NCBI GenBank assembly: GCA_018287875.1
Contig: JAGVVL010000001.1
Location: forward strand, 2,170,001-2,234,000
Source of the DNA: Nigrospora sphaerica
Taxonomy: Eukaryota; Ascomycota; Sordariomycetes; Amphisphaeriales; Apiosporaceae
Direction of reading: 5' to 3'
Length of the DNA stretch: 64,000 nt
The position numbers and the translations under genes were made by a program. The first letter of the stretch is position 1. Each line of letters opens with the position of its first letter. The notes under the pieces are model-generated. The model was given only the letters and a program-made list of their open reading frames with translations. It did no database searches and was not told where the DNA came from. Of this stretch, positions 21,601 through 33,186 are shown in pieces.

Positions 21601-22430
21601 GGAAACGTGAGGCTGGTGTTGCAGAGGTCCCATCTTACCTGCCTTCTACCTCTACCTATATACGGGCTACTAGTACTACTAAGGGTGCTGTGACTACTGT
21701 GGTACCTACATCTTTACCGAAGGCCTTGGTTACCTAGCGTCCACGTAGTGCCATGCAGCTTGCGAAGCCTGTGCGCTCGGCCGACCCCCGAGATACGGGA
21801 GAGGATACGGACGCTTTTGGTTGCTTCTGCCGTCGCGGGCGGGCTGGGCAGCAACGCGAGCAGGGGCGACGGCCAAATGTGACAGGGCCTGTTCGCTGTC
21901 TTGGGACGTGACGTGACTGGCCGGCGGCCTCTCGGGCAGGCTGTTCAGCTTCAGCTCGACGGGATGAGGCTCCTCTCATCCATGCCCTTAGCCGGCGCCT
22001 TGAGTGCAGGCACAGCCAGTGGGAAACCCAACCATACCCCGCAGGTCCCCCCCCCCCTCCCCTCATCCCCCCCGGGGCCCTGGCGCCCCGGCGAGGGGGA
22101 AAGCATGGGGGGTTATAGAAGCGTGGGAGCCTGGCATCCCTGAAATCGGGCTTACCATTCGCTCCTCCTCGTCGGTTCGGGGTTCTAATTTGGCTCAAGC
22201 GACACTAACCCGCATACAGCAAGGCAGACATGACTAGCCCCGACTGAGGTGCCCACACGCCCAACGTCAGGCTTCACCTCTTTGTGTCTGCCGTGTCGCG
22301 AGTTGGAATTTTTGCTCCCCCACGCCTACGCCCGCGACTCCGACCACCACCTCGAGCTCACCAGCTCCCTGATCGTGCCAATTACCGAACCCCTCCCGGT
22401 GTTCCCTGGGTGGTACAGCCAGGTAGCGCT
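18676..22430. other. 3.75-kb divergent spacer between verprolin and a mitochondrial-protein gene
   Basis: No gene could be supported on either strand. It contains ATGG tetranucleotide repeats near 19302, a perfect inverted repeat at 19355-19374, an 18-C run (19858-19875), a C5-G17 block (21381-21402), C-rich tracts at ~22048-22070 and several TAGGTA/TACCTA words. Open frames here have no family features and appear to be chance GC-rich frames. Confidence 0.5.
19355..19374. repeat. Perfect inverted repeat (9-bp arms, 2-bp spacer)
   Basis: ACGTAAGTA-CT-TACTTACGT. It lies about 680 bp upstream of the verprolin start, in DNA with no gene. Confidence 0.8.
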
Positions 22431-23780
22431 ATGCCGCGCCCCGCTGTTGGTCCGCGGCGCTATCAAATTTGCCAGATCTGCGACGCCCTCGCGGCTCGAC
22501 CGCTGCACACAGCCAGGGCCTCCCTCCTGTCGTCCACGCTCTCCCGGCCCCAGAGCGCCCGTCGCGCCGCCGCCCGTCTGCCCCATGTCCGCAGCGAGCC
22601 CGCCTCGAACCGTCGTCGCGCATTGGGTGGCGTGCGATGGCTGGCCTCCCCCAGCGATACACGCCCCGGCGTCGCCCCCGAGGTTCCCGCGGCGCCCAGG
22701 CCGAGCAAGCCGGAACTCTCGTCCCTAACCGACATGATGGCCTTCCTCACGAACAGCACCAAAAAGGTCACGGCGCGCAACAAGGTGCCCTCCGAAGCCG
22801 ATGTCAGCGCCGCGCTGCGTGCGTGCAAGGTGGTGGCTGACTACATCACCGATGAGTCGGTGCAGCCTCAGATCAGTCACATGGCCGTCGAGCTCGACTC
22901 CACCGCCTCGAACCTGCTCTCACTGGATCCAAACGCACCCCCGTCCCCGTTGACACCGCCGCCCGCCGGTGCTGCGCCCAGCCATGCGGTGCCCGCTCCC
23001 ATCTCGGCGCAGCTTCAGAAGATGATGGACCAGATCTCGACGACGGCCTACCAGACGATTGCCCACCCCACCGTATTTATTACGCCCGAGCTCTTGAGGC
23101 AGTACGTCGAGGTGCAGGCGACGCTGGCACGGCCGGAGACTCTGCCCCAGGTGTTCCAACTCTACGTCTCAAAACCAGTGGCACGCGAAACGGCGGGTTC
23201 CATCGCTTATGCCAAGCCCAACCCTTCGCGTGTGGCCAACGCCATTGACCCCGAAATAGTGGAAACGGCGCTGGACACCGCCATTGAGGCCAAGAACCTC
23301 GACGCCGCAGTCGGTATCATCGAGAACAGCTACAGGACGCCCGCCTTCGTGCGCGCCAAGATTGCCCGCAGGGCCCTGGTGCCCTGCACGGCGTTTGCGG
23401 CGACACCCGTGGCCGCTTACGGGCTGGCCTCCAATTTCTCCCTCCTGCAGAACGCAATGGACCCGGCCATGGCAACCAATGTTGCCTTTGCGGGCATCGT
23501 CGCGTACGTGGCCTTTACCGCCTCGATTGGTGCTGTGGCCATGACGACATCCAACGACCAGATGCGGCGCGTGACGTGGGCGCCCGGCGTTCCGCTGCGC
23601 CAGCGCTGGATCCGCGAGGAGGAGAGGGCCGCGCTCGACAAGGTGGCCTGCGCATGGGGCTTCCGGGAGAAATGGAGGCACGGCGAGGAAGAGGGCGAGG
23701 AGTGGGAAGCGCTCCGCGAGTACTTGGGTCAGAAAGACATGATGCTGGATCGCACCGAACTCATGGAGGGCATGCAGTAG
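22431..23780 (+). CDS. Predicted mitochondrial inner-membrane protein, function unknown
   Basis: Single exon, 449 aa, from ATG 22431; the open frame extends 49 codons further up but without an ATG. The first ~75 residues are rich in Arg, Ala and Ser with almost no acidic residues, and include a run RRALGGVRWLAS that looks like a processing-peptidase cleavage site. This is a strong mitochondrial presequence. A compact helical region follows (ELSSLTDMMAFL, ~100; VFITPELLRQYVEVQATLARP, ~200). Two hydrophobic segments lie at ~320-345 (TAFAATPVAAYGLASNFSLL) and ~352-375 (NVAFAGIVAYVAFTASIGAV). The soluble C-terminus ends WAPGVPLRQRWIREEERAALD and a charged helix. The middle resembles helical-repeat organellar gene-expression proteins, but no family is assigned. 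Confidence 0.8.
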   Translation: MPRPAVGPRRYQICQICDALAARPLHTARASLLSSTLSRPQSARRAAARLPHVRSEPASNRRRALGGVRWLASPSDTRPGVAPEVPAAPRPSKPELSSLTDMMAFLTNSTKKVTARNKVPSEADVSAALRACKVVADYITDESVQPQISHMAVELDSTASNLLSLDPNAPPSPLTPPPAGAAPSHAVPAPISAQLQKMMDQISTTAYQTIAHPTVFITPELLRQYVEVQATLARPETLPQVFQLYVSKPVARETAGSIAYAKPNPSRVANAIDPEIVETALDTAIEAKNLDAAVGIIENSYRTPAFVRAKIARRALVPCTAFAATPVAAYGLASNFSLLQNAMDPAMATNVAFAGIVAYVAFTASIGAVAMTTSNDQMRRVTWAPGVPLRQRWIREEERAALDKVACAWGFREKWRHGEEEGEEWEALREYLGQKDMMLDRTELMEGMQ

Positions 23781-25273
23781 ATCTTGTCGGTACTTGGTAG
23801 AGCTTAAAATGCATCCCCTGCCGCGGACGAGGGGGGCCCATCCCGGCGCCGTGTCCCCTGCGTCACGACGGATCGGTCTTGCGCATGCCTATTCTCTGAT
23901 ATTATGATTGACCGGCAACCCGACTTCACCCCCCGGCGCGCGCGCGCGTGTGGTGCACGGCCAGGCGCCGGGATGACAGAGGTCCCGCGCGGCCGGCCCA
24001 CACCGCCGCCAGTCGACGCTGGGCAAGCAAGGGCCGATTTGCATTGGCGATCGGGCCCGCCGGCCAGGCCATCGGGCACACAGCGAGGGACGGGCGAAGG
24101 AGAGGCGAGGGCGGAGCGCGCGAGTCATCAGGTCGGAGCCGTCGTCATTTGTACAAGACGGGCGCAACCCCGGCACGCATACGTACGGGGGAGGCCATTC
24201 CATGGGTACCCGGGCCGCTTCCATCCACGGTCCTTGTCCCTGTCCCTGTCCCCTGGGCTTGTCTCCCTGGCTTCCGCGGCCGCCACAGACAAGCCCTCTC
24301 GTCGGCGAGGGTCCGTATTGGGGGTGACGGCAATTACCCCCATCCCCTGTGCCTACCACGTCTTTGGCGCCGCCGCCTATCTCTTTCAGATTAGAGATCT
24401 CTTGGCGGCCTTGGCGACCTTTCACCACGGTACTTGCCGCCAAGCCGATCGACAACGTGTTTCAGTCCGCCTCAGTCGCCAAGTGGACGATGGGCCAAGG
24501 CTCTAATGAGAATACTGTCACACAGTCGCTGAGAAGAAACCTTATCAGCTAACACAGTCGCCGCTTCAAAGTACCTTACGCTTTGGAGTACGCTACCCAC
24601 CGGAAAGGCTCGACGCTGGCCCCCCCCCCCCCAAGAGCGCTTTGGAAGCTTGCACCCACAGAGATGGGGCTCTCACTAACACGCCCCGGGTGGGCTCGAC
24701 GCTTGCCTAACCCTTCCGACAGCCCTCTGCCTGCCTGGTCCCGGTGCTCTCCAGGTAGGTATGCCTCTTATCCACTATCCACTGCCCAGCGACCAGGTCC
24801 AGCGAAGGTTTCACTTCGTGGTGGCTGGCGCTGCTCTCATGGCCCCGTACCGCGTACCCACGCAGCTACTCATCATACGGCACTCCGCCAAGGTACCTCG
24901 TGGACAGGCATGAGTTGTCCTACGTCGTCCGCCCGCCCGCCCCCCTGGCGCGGTACCGGATTGTGAGGTAGGCACTTACCCCGGAATGTCCTCCCGATGC
25001 CTAGGTATAATACTAGACGACGCCCGCTCCCAACTTCGGAACGAAGGTTGGAAGTCTCCTTGTACACTACCAACCTCCCACTGTCCCCTATACTCGGCAA
25101 AACGGTTCTCGTCCTTGTTGTTCTGCAGAACCGGGTAGATACTATATCGACTCTGGGTGCTTGATAGCACGTAGTACCGTCTCCGCCTCTCGCTCTCTAG
25201 GCCATCCCCTTCGACGTGGACGCCGTTCCTACCCACCCGTTCCCGTTCACACTCCCCTGTTGGCCTGCCTGCC
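23781..25273. other. Intergenic spacer
   Basis: No gene supported. It has CG-dinucleotide runs near 23935-23947, a 13-C run at 24620-24632 and TAGGTA-type words at ~24763 and ~24967. The last ~150 bp may be the leader of the four-TM protein gene. Confidence 0.45.
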
Positions 25274-26405
25274 ATGGGCGGCGAATTCACTCCCTTCGAC
25301 CCTGTCCGCTGCCAGCATTATGCCCAGTTCACATCGCATCTTGACCGCATCCACTTCGATGTCATCTACTGGGTCCTCTTTCTCTGCGTCATCGCCACTC
25401 TCTTCATAGCCTCATGGATCTACCAATGGTAACCAACAAATCTCCATTCTTCTCCTCTTCCCCGGCGCCGCTGGCGGGGCGTGTTTCCAGTCGCTGATGT
25501 TTGGGCCAGGTGCATGTGGTATCGCGACCGCCCTGAATTCGACGAATCCGAGTTCCGGACGCGGCTGAAGCGAAGCCTCGCCGCTTGCGCGGTGCTCTTC
25601 TCCATGTCGGCCGTCATGATTGTCATGGAGACCTTCTGCCTACTGGCTCTGCAATTCTGCGATGGGGAGGACCTTATGTCTCTCTACTGGTCGACCTGGA
25701 CCATGTTGCAGCTCGGCGCCGAGATCGCCATTCTCGGCATCCTCCTGGCTCTTTGGCACCAGCTTTGCAACATCAAGGCCCCGTGAGTCCCGAGCCACGG
25801 CACCCTCTCGGCATGCCGTGCATGCGTTTGCGTGCGTCTACTTACCATTGCCGTCTCTCCAGGATGTGGGCACTTGCTCTCGGCACCCCCGTGCTCGTCG
25901 TTGCCGGCTTCGGCCACCTCATCTCCCTGTTCATCAAGTCGCTGTACAAGAAGGCCAAGCGCAAGCAGCAGACGCGCAGCGAGGCGCGGAGTATCTCGCC
26001 CAGCGAGAAAGTCCCAGCTTCGTCAGGGTACGTCTTTCTCTCTCCTCTTCGTCGTCAACCCCGCCCTTCCTACACTTCGACCGCGCCCCCCCCCCCGGGG
26101 TTTCCCTCGCCGTATCAAGCGCCCCTCTACACCGCGACGAAACTGACGGTAGTGCCCGCAACAGCAGCAGCATGAAGCCCCGCGTGGAACAGGTCTCGCG
26201 GCGGCCCAGCGCAACCGAGACCGACGGCGCTGGCGACCGCTTCTACTTCGAGCTCGACGTCGGCGGCAACCCAGGCGTCGTCCAGCACTGGCCCAGCTTC
26301 ATCCGCATGAAGGACGGCCGCGCGCTGCTCCAGGCCGTACTGCGACGCGAGGAAGAGCGCGACTCGGACCTCGAGGCGGGCGCCATCAGCCCTGACCGAA
26401 AATGA
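25274..26405 (+). CDS. Four-transmembrane fungal membrane protein, function unknown
   Basis: Exons 25274-25428, 25510-25782, 25863-26027 and 26153-26405, all introns in phase 2 with consensus donors (GTAACC, GTGAGT, GTACGT) and AG acceptors; 846 nt, 281 aa. The N-terminus MGGEFTPFDPVRCQHY is followed by four hydrophobic helices. They are VIYWVLFLCVIATLFIASWIY (~36-56 with flanks), an AVLFSMSAVMIVMETFCLLAL helix, a LGAEIAILGILLALWH helix and a LALGTPVLVVAGFGHLISLF helix. A basic stretch (KKAKRKQQ) and Ser-rich tail come next, then a conserved-looking end FYFELDVGG...SFIRMKDGRALLQAVLRREEERDSDLEAG. The basic residues after TM4 predict a cytosolic C-terminus. No enzyme motif was seen. Intron 3 holds a C-rich run. 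The family is not recognised. Confidence 0.85.
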
Positions 26406-29400
26406 AGGGACAGACAGGTTACGCCGCGTGTCTTGTCTCATGGAGTGGTTCCGATTCTTGTTACGATGGCGGCTCGATTTCCGACTTTAACATTTTTTAT
26501 TCGGGGGAGCTATGATGGATTTGACGGAGCGGCCGTCTTCTACGACAACACAAGCGGTGCAGGCAGGCAGGCCAGGTCACGGCTATGATGCTCGCCACGG
26601 CGGCTTTTACGAGTTGGGGCATGCTCACTGTTTTTGCCCCTGGCCACGGCCCTGCGGCAGCGTGAGGGAGTTTTGGTGTTTTTTCAAGTTTCTTTCTTTT
26701 TGGTTGCCAAATGGTTCGACCCATTGGCCGGCGTTGCTGGGTTCTACGTGGCGGTACGTTGGGAAGTCCCCACGGGGAAGAGAAGGTATGCCTCATTTTG
26801 GGGTTTCTTACGATACATTTAGGTAGTGCGATTGGTTCTTGCACAGGACGCGATGACTTCATATCCGAAGAGCGTGGGCATACAAGGGGTTTGGGAAAAG
26901 TTGGGTTTGAGCCCAGCGACAGGGGTTGGGTCACCTGTCTCGGCAAAAGGGCAAGAGTTATACAGCTAGATAAGGGAGTTGCAAGAGGTCCAGGAGGGAA
27001 GCAGGCGAAAGGAAGCCGGTGAGTGTATGATTGGACAAAGACAATTCAGCGTTGCATACTACCTCTCATTCCTACGTGGCCAGCCGGCATTACCTTGTTG
27101 TCACTGTGTCTCTTATTCTTTCGCTCCTCGACGTCGTGTCCTTCTCCTCCCCTCCCCCAACTAGCCCTTCCTCCTTCGCCCTCGGCGCCACGGGCAGCGG
27201 CAGAGCAAGTAACAACCCGGACCGGGGCCACCGTCGCCACGCTGTCGGCATCGGTCCCTGGCGGCCTTGGCGGGGAAGCATGCAAGGGAGGGCGATGACC
27301 TCGCCCGAGCTTCATTTATTACACAGTCCAGGGGTCTGGACCGTGGCCGCCGCCGCGCCGGCGGGGGTGGAAAAGTGGTCGGAGCGGACGGCCCTGCAGG
27401 CATGATGATGTTCTTTTGTCCGTTTGTCGCCGTCTGGCGTCTGCGATGTCTGCTAGGAACAGGTAGAGAGTACGCAAGGTTTCTCTCCCCGAGGCCCCTC
27501 CCCCCGTCTCCGGCTATTCGTTTCTCCCCCCCTTACCGCGTGGGCTACACTCGGCTAATACAACCTTATTCCTTCAGCTCCTTGTCGCCATTCGTCGCCT
27601 TAATCCTTGTGCAAACCCGCGATGGACGGAGAGGCTGCATACGCGTTTACGATCGGCGCACGTCTTCAGGGGCGAGGGGAAACCAGTTGGTGTACCCCCA
27701 TACAACCCCTCCCCACGCCCCCAAATCCGCGGGACAAGCCTTCCCCCCCCTTGGTTGGAACACCCCCTTTCCGAGTTACGAGCCTTCGTCCGTCCCAGGG
27801 CGCCCCCTGGGAGAGAAGGGGGAAACCTACCCATGGTCCCTGGGGCACAGCCACCGGAAGGTCGCCCACGACAAGGGTAGGGGTGGACAAAGGCCCGGGT
27901 CGAGAACTGAAAAGGGCCTTTGTGTCATCAGTTTGGTCCCAAGGTACCGAGAGTGTTTCTGTTTATAATTTCCCAAGGTTCCCCCCCCTCCTCCCCTTCC
28001 CGACATGCATGGGGTTGATTACGTCGGGCACTCGCCGCCTCGGCTCCGGAACTGGCGTTCGTCCCTGAAGATCAGGTTTCCCTGCCGCGGTCTCCTGATG
28101 CGTCCGGCCTCCCAGCACTGTGCCTATCCCCTCCTCCCCCCGGCGGCGGGGCCCGGGCGACACGGAGAGGCACGTGTGAGCCATCCACCCCGGGGGTTGC
28201 CCGGGAGGGCGGGGCGGGGCACACGACTTGGGATGGGGAGGGGAAAAGGGAACTGCCGTCGTCCTGGCTCGAGAGATGTGCGTAGGGTCTTTTGGGGGGA
28301 AGGGGGAATGCAGGGGAGACGCGAAAGGGCAGCAGGCAAGGCTTGTGGTCGTACGCACGTAAGAAGCCCCTCCCCATCCCTGCTTCTTTCCCCGATCGCC
28401 TCTCGATCCCCGTGTTCGATCACGATAGACGGGTGTGAGATATGGACATGGGTCTCCCTTCACCAACTACCGGCCTCTATGTCCCACTTGAGAGCAGTGC
28501 CTATCCCAGTCGCCCAACTGACCGGAGCAAACCACCAGAGGAGGAGTGCGATGGGTATGTATTCTCATGCTGACGGATTCACGGGGTAGACCATTCGGTT
28601 GTCTCTCCCGGGGTCTCGGGCACTTGGCTGACCGGAACTTTGCTCCCCCTGCCCCTCCCCCTCGGGGAAGCGCCGGCGTGATACAAGGGACGAGGCGGTC
28701 TTGGCATCAAGCCTGGAAGGGGGTCCGGGCAGGAACGAAAGCACGGCCGCGAAAAAAAACGCTGAACGAAAAGACAGGAAGGCAATTGAGGGGGAGAGGG
28801 GTTCGATAACTACCGGGTCGCCCCCAGCCAGCGAGGAAAAGACGGGATATCCCGAGATAGCGGAGGCACGGATGGGATGGGAGCAACAGCACCGTGTCGA
28901 TCAGAGAGCCATCGAAGGGGGAGAGGACCGATGTCACTACGACACGATCCATGACTGGGCCGGTATCTTCTGGGCCCCGTCCCCATGAACCGAGAGAAGG
29001 TAAAAGCGCCAAGGAGAAGAGAAGAAGGCATCCGAGATTACATTAATGTCCACTGCCCGGTTCCTTACTCGGAACCCGCGCGATACGCTTTGAACTGCCT
29101 TGTTCCCCCCAAATACAATGCCGTGTCTCTGTCGTGCTCCGTGTCACTCGCTGTCGTATGCCCAGAAATGGCGGACCGGTAGGACCCATGCACCGTCCGT
29201 CTTGGCCTCGTCTTGAACCCGAGCGTCGGGGCCACGGGTGGATTAGATAGCCATGATACAGTACGGAAACGTCCATCACGGGACGGACACATCCACCTAC
29301 ACGCACGTCCTCACACACAAAGAGTAGAAGATATAGGATCCGAGGAGGGTGGGAGTGGATTTGTATCATCACCACCACCGCCGCCCCGCCCTATGGATAT

Positions 29401-30174
29401 CTTTTTGCATTTTTGTTCATTTTGTTGGCCAGCGGCGCCTGTGTTGTGGTCGGTGGATTTCTTGGTGCGAGTAGTGGATTGCGTCTCTGGCTGTCTGCCA
29501 AGAGAAGAGCGTCGTGCGACTACCCGGCCGGGCAGAAACCAAAACATGGAAACCTTGGTGCTCACGGCATCGTGACTCTTCGCTGAGGCAGGCAACCGCG
29601 TCTCCGAGGTCGAGTAGAGTAAGCAATGCACCCACGGCTGGCTGTTTGATGCTGTCGCCGCCGCCCCCACCGCCAGCACCACCACCACCACCACCACAAC
29701 GGACGCGCATGTCCTGTGTAGTGTGTGAGATTCACCGTGAATATGGTCGAGACTAACATCACCATGACAAGATCTCTCCCTCCAGTGGCCCCCGATGACG
29801 GGCGTCATTGTCGCACGAGTAGACACCCGGCAAAGCGCGGCAGCCCCCCCTTCGGCGTCCAAACTTTTTTGCTCGTTCAGCACGTCCCTCCCTGCTGCCC
29901 ACAGAAGCGTCCTTTCTAGGTGCCACGGCGTTGCTGCTCCCTTGGCCAAGACCCGCCGACCGCACCACCTCTTCCTCTGTGCGAGATATCTGACGCGGCA
30001 CGGGCACCCCAGGGGCGTTTTTGGCTGCGACGGTCCTCGTCCCAAGCTTTGGCCGGCTCGTTAAGCCGTATTGCATGCTAGGTTCGCCAAGGGCGCCCCC
30101 AAAGCTCCCGTACGCGCCTTCGCCGGGCCAGCCAACCATGGGGCTTTTTGGCCGGCTGCACCGCCGAGACCACT
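26406..30174. other. 3.8-kb spacer without a supportable gene
   Basis: Between the four-TM gene (+) and the CHORD gene (-). Open frames up to ~240 codons occur, but they are Pro/Arg/Gly-rich, lack domains and have no plausible splice partners. C- and CT-rich stretches occur around 27490-27750 and 27970-28000, and a CACCAC repeat at ~29675-29697. A non-coding transcript cannot be excluded. Confidence 0.45.
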
Positions 30175-31214
30175 TTACACCCGGCCAGCGCGTCCGACTT
30201 GCAGGATTTCGCCCGTCAGCCGCTCATCGCTGCGCAGGACGGGCCAGCTGGCCCCGTCGGCCTTGTACAGGCTGACCTCAAGCTTCGTGCCCAGGATCTT
30301 GTAGGTGCTCTTGTCCGTGTCGATAGGTCCGTAGAGGGGGACCGTGGTCTTGTAGCGCTTGGGCGACGCGTCACTAGTCGGCAGGTCGAGCACGAGGCCC
30401 TGCTCCTCGAAGCGCACCGTCGCCTTGGCGACGTCAATCTTCTTGAGAAAAAAGGAAGCGATGACGGTGCTGGGCGTCTGGTAAAAGTCGTGGCGCACCG
30501 TGTCGAGCAGCTCCTCGCCGCTCGGCTTCTTCTGCTCCTCGCCCGAGCCGACGAAGAGGTGGCGCGGCGACGTCTTGCAACCCTCGAGCTTCATAAACTG
30601 ATCGAACTCGAGCACGCGCCGCTTGCAGCAGCTATAACCCTTGCTGCCCTCGTGGAAGATGGGGGCGCCCGGGTGGTGGACGCACTTCTCGTCGTCGGAC
30701 CGGGCCTGGCCCTTCTGATAGGCCGCGTTGCAGCCCTTCCTCCGGCAGACCTTGCCGTCGGGGATCTCGAGCGACGGTTCGTCCTCCTCGGACTCGGGCG
30801 GGGGCGGGGGCGCGGTCGGCGCGGGCTGGGGGGCGAGCGGCGCCCGCGAGGGCGCGTCGGCGGTGGCCTCGGAGAGCTTGGAGGCCAGGCTCTGGTTGGC
30901 AGCCTCGACGGCGGCGAAGTCGCCCGTCTTCTTCTCGATCTCGGGCGGCAGGTCGGTGGTGCTGTGCTTGCCCTGGGTGCAGGGCGGGATGGCCAGGAAC
31001 TCGTCAAAGGTCAAGACGCGAGGCTTGCAGCACTTCCATCCTGTGTCGCGCGGAATGGCCTTAATACGACGAAGAGATTACAGCAACAACGGGCACGGCA
31101 CGGCATACCTTTCTGCCCCTCGTGAAAGACGGGCGGGCCCGGATGGTAGGTACAGACCTCGTCGGGGTCGGTATAAGCCTTGTTGCAGCCCTTGTGCACA
31201 CAAGTCTGGGCCAT
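30175..31214 (-). CDS. CHORD and CS domain protein (RAR1/CHP-1/Sgt1-linked co-chaperone)
   Basis: Exons 31214-31109 and 31040-30175, intron GTATGC...ACACAG; 972 nt, 323 aa. Two Cys/His-rich CHORD zinc domains are visible. The first (~5-64) runs from TCVHKGCNKAY, across the splice, to FHEGQKGWKCCKPRVLTFDEF. The second (~134-190) goes from VCRRKGCNAAY to KGYSCCKRRVLEFDQFMKLEGC. A CS (p23-like) domain follows at ~215-305 (RHDFYQTPSTVIASFFLKKID through SLYKADGASWPVL). By family knowledge these proteins bind Hsp90 and Sgt1 and stabilise client complexes; fungi have one such gene. The linker between CHORDs is Pro/Glu-rich. Splice choice is fixed by the GWKCC motif. Divergently arranged with the glutaredoxin-like gene. 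Confidence 0.93.
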
Positions 31215-31987
31215 TTTCGGGGCGTCGTATTGGTCTCTACGGTCGCGGCTGAACCCAGGGAAAGGGCGGTTGGACTGGGTTCGGGATCGGTCAACTCGAA
31301 AGTGCCTGGGAATGCTTGGCCCCCTCGAAGGTTTGTTTGTTTGCAGTAGGTAAACGGTGTAGGTAGTAGTAGTAGTAGTAGTATAATTGGTAGTAGAGCT
31401 TGTTTGCGGGGAGGGGGGGATGACGGAAGCTGCTAGTATGTATCAATTCGTTCAGGTACTACTTGCTCTTACACGACCTACATGACCTGCTAATAATATA
31501 CTGCCCCAGAACGGAGGACGGGCTGTCGGAGGGATCTTGTCTTCTTCACCGCTTGCCCCAAAAGCACCCGGTATCGAGGCCCCGAAGCTACGAGATGACG
31601 CGGGCATAATAGGGCCCCTCGCTCGCTCCCGGCAGACCAGTTTTCAAATGGTCGGATGGAGACGCGAGATGGGAGACGGGACCCGATGATTCGAGAATGC
31701 TTTGGAACCCTCTCACAAGTACCGACAGCCAATCGTGCGCTGCAAGCCCGTCGTCGTTGCACTGCAGGGAACAATTCCCTGCAGTACCATCGTCCGCGGG
31801 GGAGATGGAGCCGATCCGGGCCTGCAACTGCAAAGAAGGACAGACCAGGCAAGCGCATTTTCCTAGCAGGCTCTGGACGCCAGCACAAGGGCCGAGATCC
31901 GACCCGACTCCCAATACGGCTTCACCTTCCAATTCACCTACCTAGGCAGTCACTTTCAGCCGTCCTCGTTCTCCTCGTCTTCTCGCC
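31215..31987. promoter_or_regulatory. Divergent promoter region, CHORD gene and glutaredoxin-like gene
   Basis: A 773-bp shared upstream region. It has a GTA trinucleotide microsatellite (about 31360-31383) and a perfect 11-bp inverted repeat at 31761-31785. No TATA box can be assigned with confidence. Confidence 0.5.
31761..31785. repeat. Perfect inverted repeat, 11-bp arms, 3-bp spacer
   Basis: ACTGCAGGGAA-CAA-TTCCCTGCAGT, about 200 bp upstream of the glutaredoxin-like start and about 550 bp upstream of the CHORD gene. It could be a dyad binding site or an RNA hairpin if within the leader. Confidence 0.85.
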
Positions 31988-32478
31988 ATGCGCGTCACCG
32001 CCCGCCTGCTCCAACACGCGAGCCGCATCACGCTGTTTACCCGCGAGAACTGCGGGCTGTGCACCCAGGCCCGGTCGGTTCTCTCCGACGTGTGGGATAC
32101 CCGTCCCTTCGAGTACCGGGAGGTCGACATCATCAAGTCGGACTCGGTACCTCGCTGGCGGGATCTGTACGAGTTTGATGTTCCCGTGGTACGTTTTGAT
32201 GCTCTCTCGGCCTTCTTAGGGTGCGCTCTACGCTCTACGCTCTACGCGTGTAGCCCGCAAGGAACCATATTCCCCCCCCCCCAAAGGAAGGCCAGCTCGT
32301 TTGGAGCCACTGGCCTGACATGCTGAACCCACATCCAAATCCGCAGATCCACGTTAGCAAGGCCACAGCTCCCGAGGAGCACCCAAAATCAGCCTCCCAA
32401 GCTGTGAAGCTCATGCATAGGTTCACGGTCGACGACGTAAAGTCCAAGATGGATCACGTCGAGAAGGCCTCTAGCTGA
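31988..32478 (+). CDS. Glutaredoxin-like (DUF836 family) small thiol protein
   Basis: Exons 31988-32188 and 32347-32478; 110 aa. The fold pattern RITLFTRENCGLCTQAR with Cys22-x2-Cys25, the strand EYREVDI and the cis-Pro motif YEFDVPV (Pro just before the splice site), followed by IHV, match the glutaredoxin-like family of yeast YDR286C and human C5orf63. These are thioredoxin-fold proteins of poorly known function. The start RVTARLLQHASR could be a weak mitochondrial signal. The intron contains a triplicated GCTCTAC heptamer (32225-32245) and a C run (32271-32282), neither disturbing the splice sites (GTACGT, CCGCAG). Confidence 0.9.
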
Positions 32479-33186
32479 GGTTGAGCTGGTTTCATCTCCG
32501 CGCCAGAAGGCTCTAGGCACATAGCGCGTTCCAGTTGGTCCGTCGTTGAGTAATGCGTGGTTGCGTCTCTGTGGTGGAGGCACGCTTCCGTACAACAATA
32601 CCAGCATGACGATAGTCCGGGACTAAACTGGGTTTCTGAACATTTGACAGGCCAGCCTTTCGTGTTGTGCTTCGGCGCCTGCGGCGCAGACAGGGTTTGC
32701 CATTGTCGCTAGGATCAAGTGCTGCTAAAGCTGTTTTGTGGTCAGATGGCCGCGTGATCATGGCCTCAGCACGGAAGTCGGGGGAAAAAATACCACCGGA
32801 GTCGCTGTGCGGAATATGGTTGTGAACATGCCCGTTACGAATCTCATGCCCCTCGATAGCTGGCTCGCTCGCATAACGGGAGTTTTCCTTCCCCCCTGCT
32901 TTCTCATGGGAAGGGCATCAGTGGCTCTCAAGCCGGATCTTTACACAAGCCGCTGATATGCAAAGGGCTATGGCTGGACCCCCTCGTGAGCAAGTATAGG
33001 AGTGTCGCTTTTCGAGCGGCCACTTTCACATTTTTCAGGAAACGAGCCGTCTTTTACGACTCGGCACGGGCAAGGGGCTCGACACAGTGCCCTCGTATCA
33101 ACAAGAGTAAATCAACATTCGAACCGAGGCCGCGCCCGTGTTCAATATCTATAGCAATAGGGCGACGGCGAGCCCCGCTCGCAAGC
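32479..33186. other. Convergent 3' spacer, glutaredoxin-like gene and aldolase
   Basis: No gene, RNA or repeat could be supported. Confidence 0.5.

Noticed and set aside
22284..22430. 49-codon upstream extension of the mitochondrial-protein frame
   Set aside because: No ATG in the extension; the ATG at 22431 begins a good presequence.
27267..27968. 233-codon open frame in the spacer after the four-TM gene
   Set aside because: No recognisable motif, poor start and overlapping frames of equal length on both strands.
29311..30045. 244-codon minus-strand frame downstream of the CHORD gene
   Set aside because: Contains a poly-Val stretch that is just a read-through of a CACCAC repeat; no family features.
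32225..32245. Triplicated GCTCTAC heptamer as a possible CRISPR-like or regulatory array
   Set aside because: A short tandem repeat inside a spliceosomal intron of a eukaryotic gene, without spacers.
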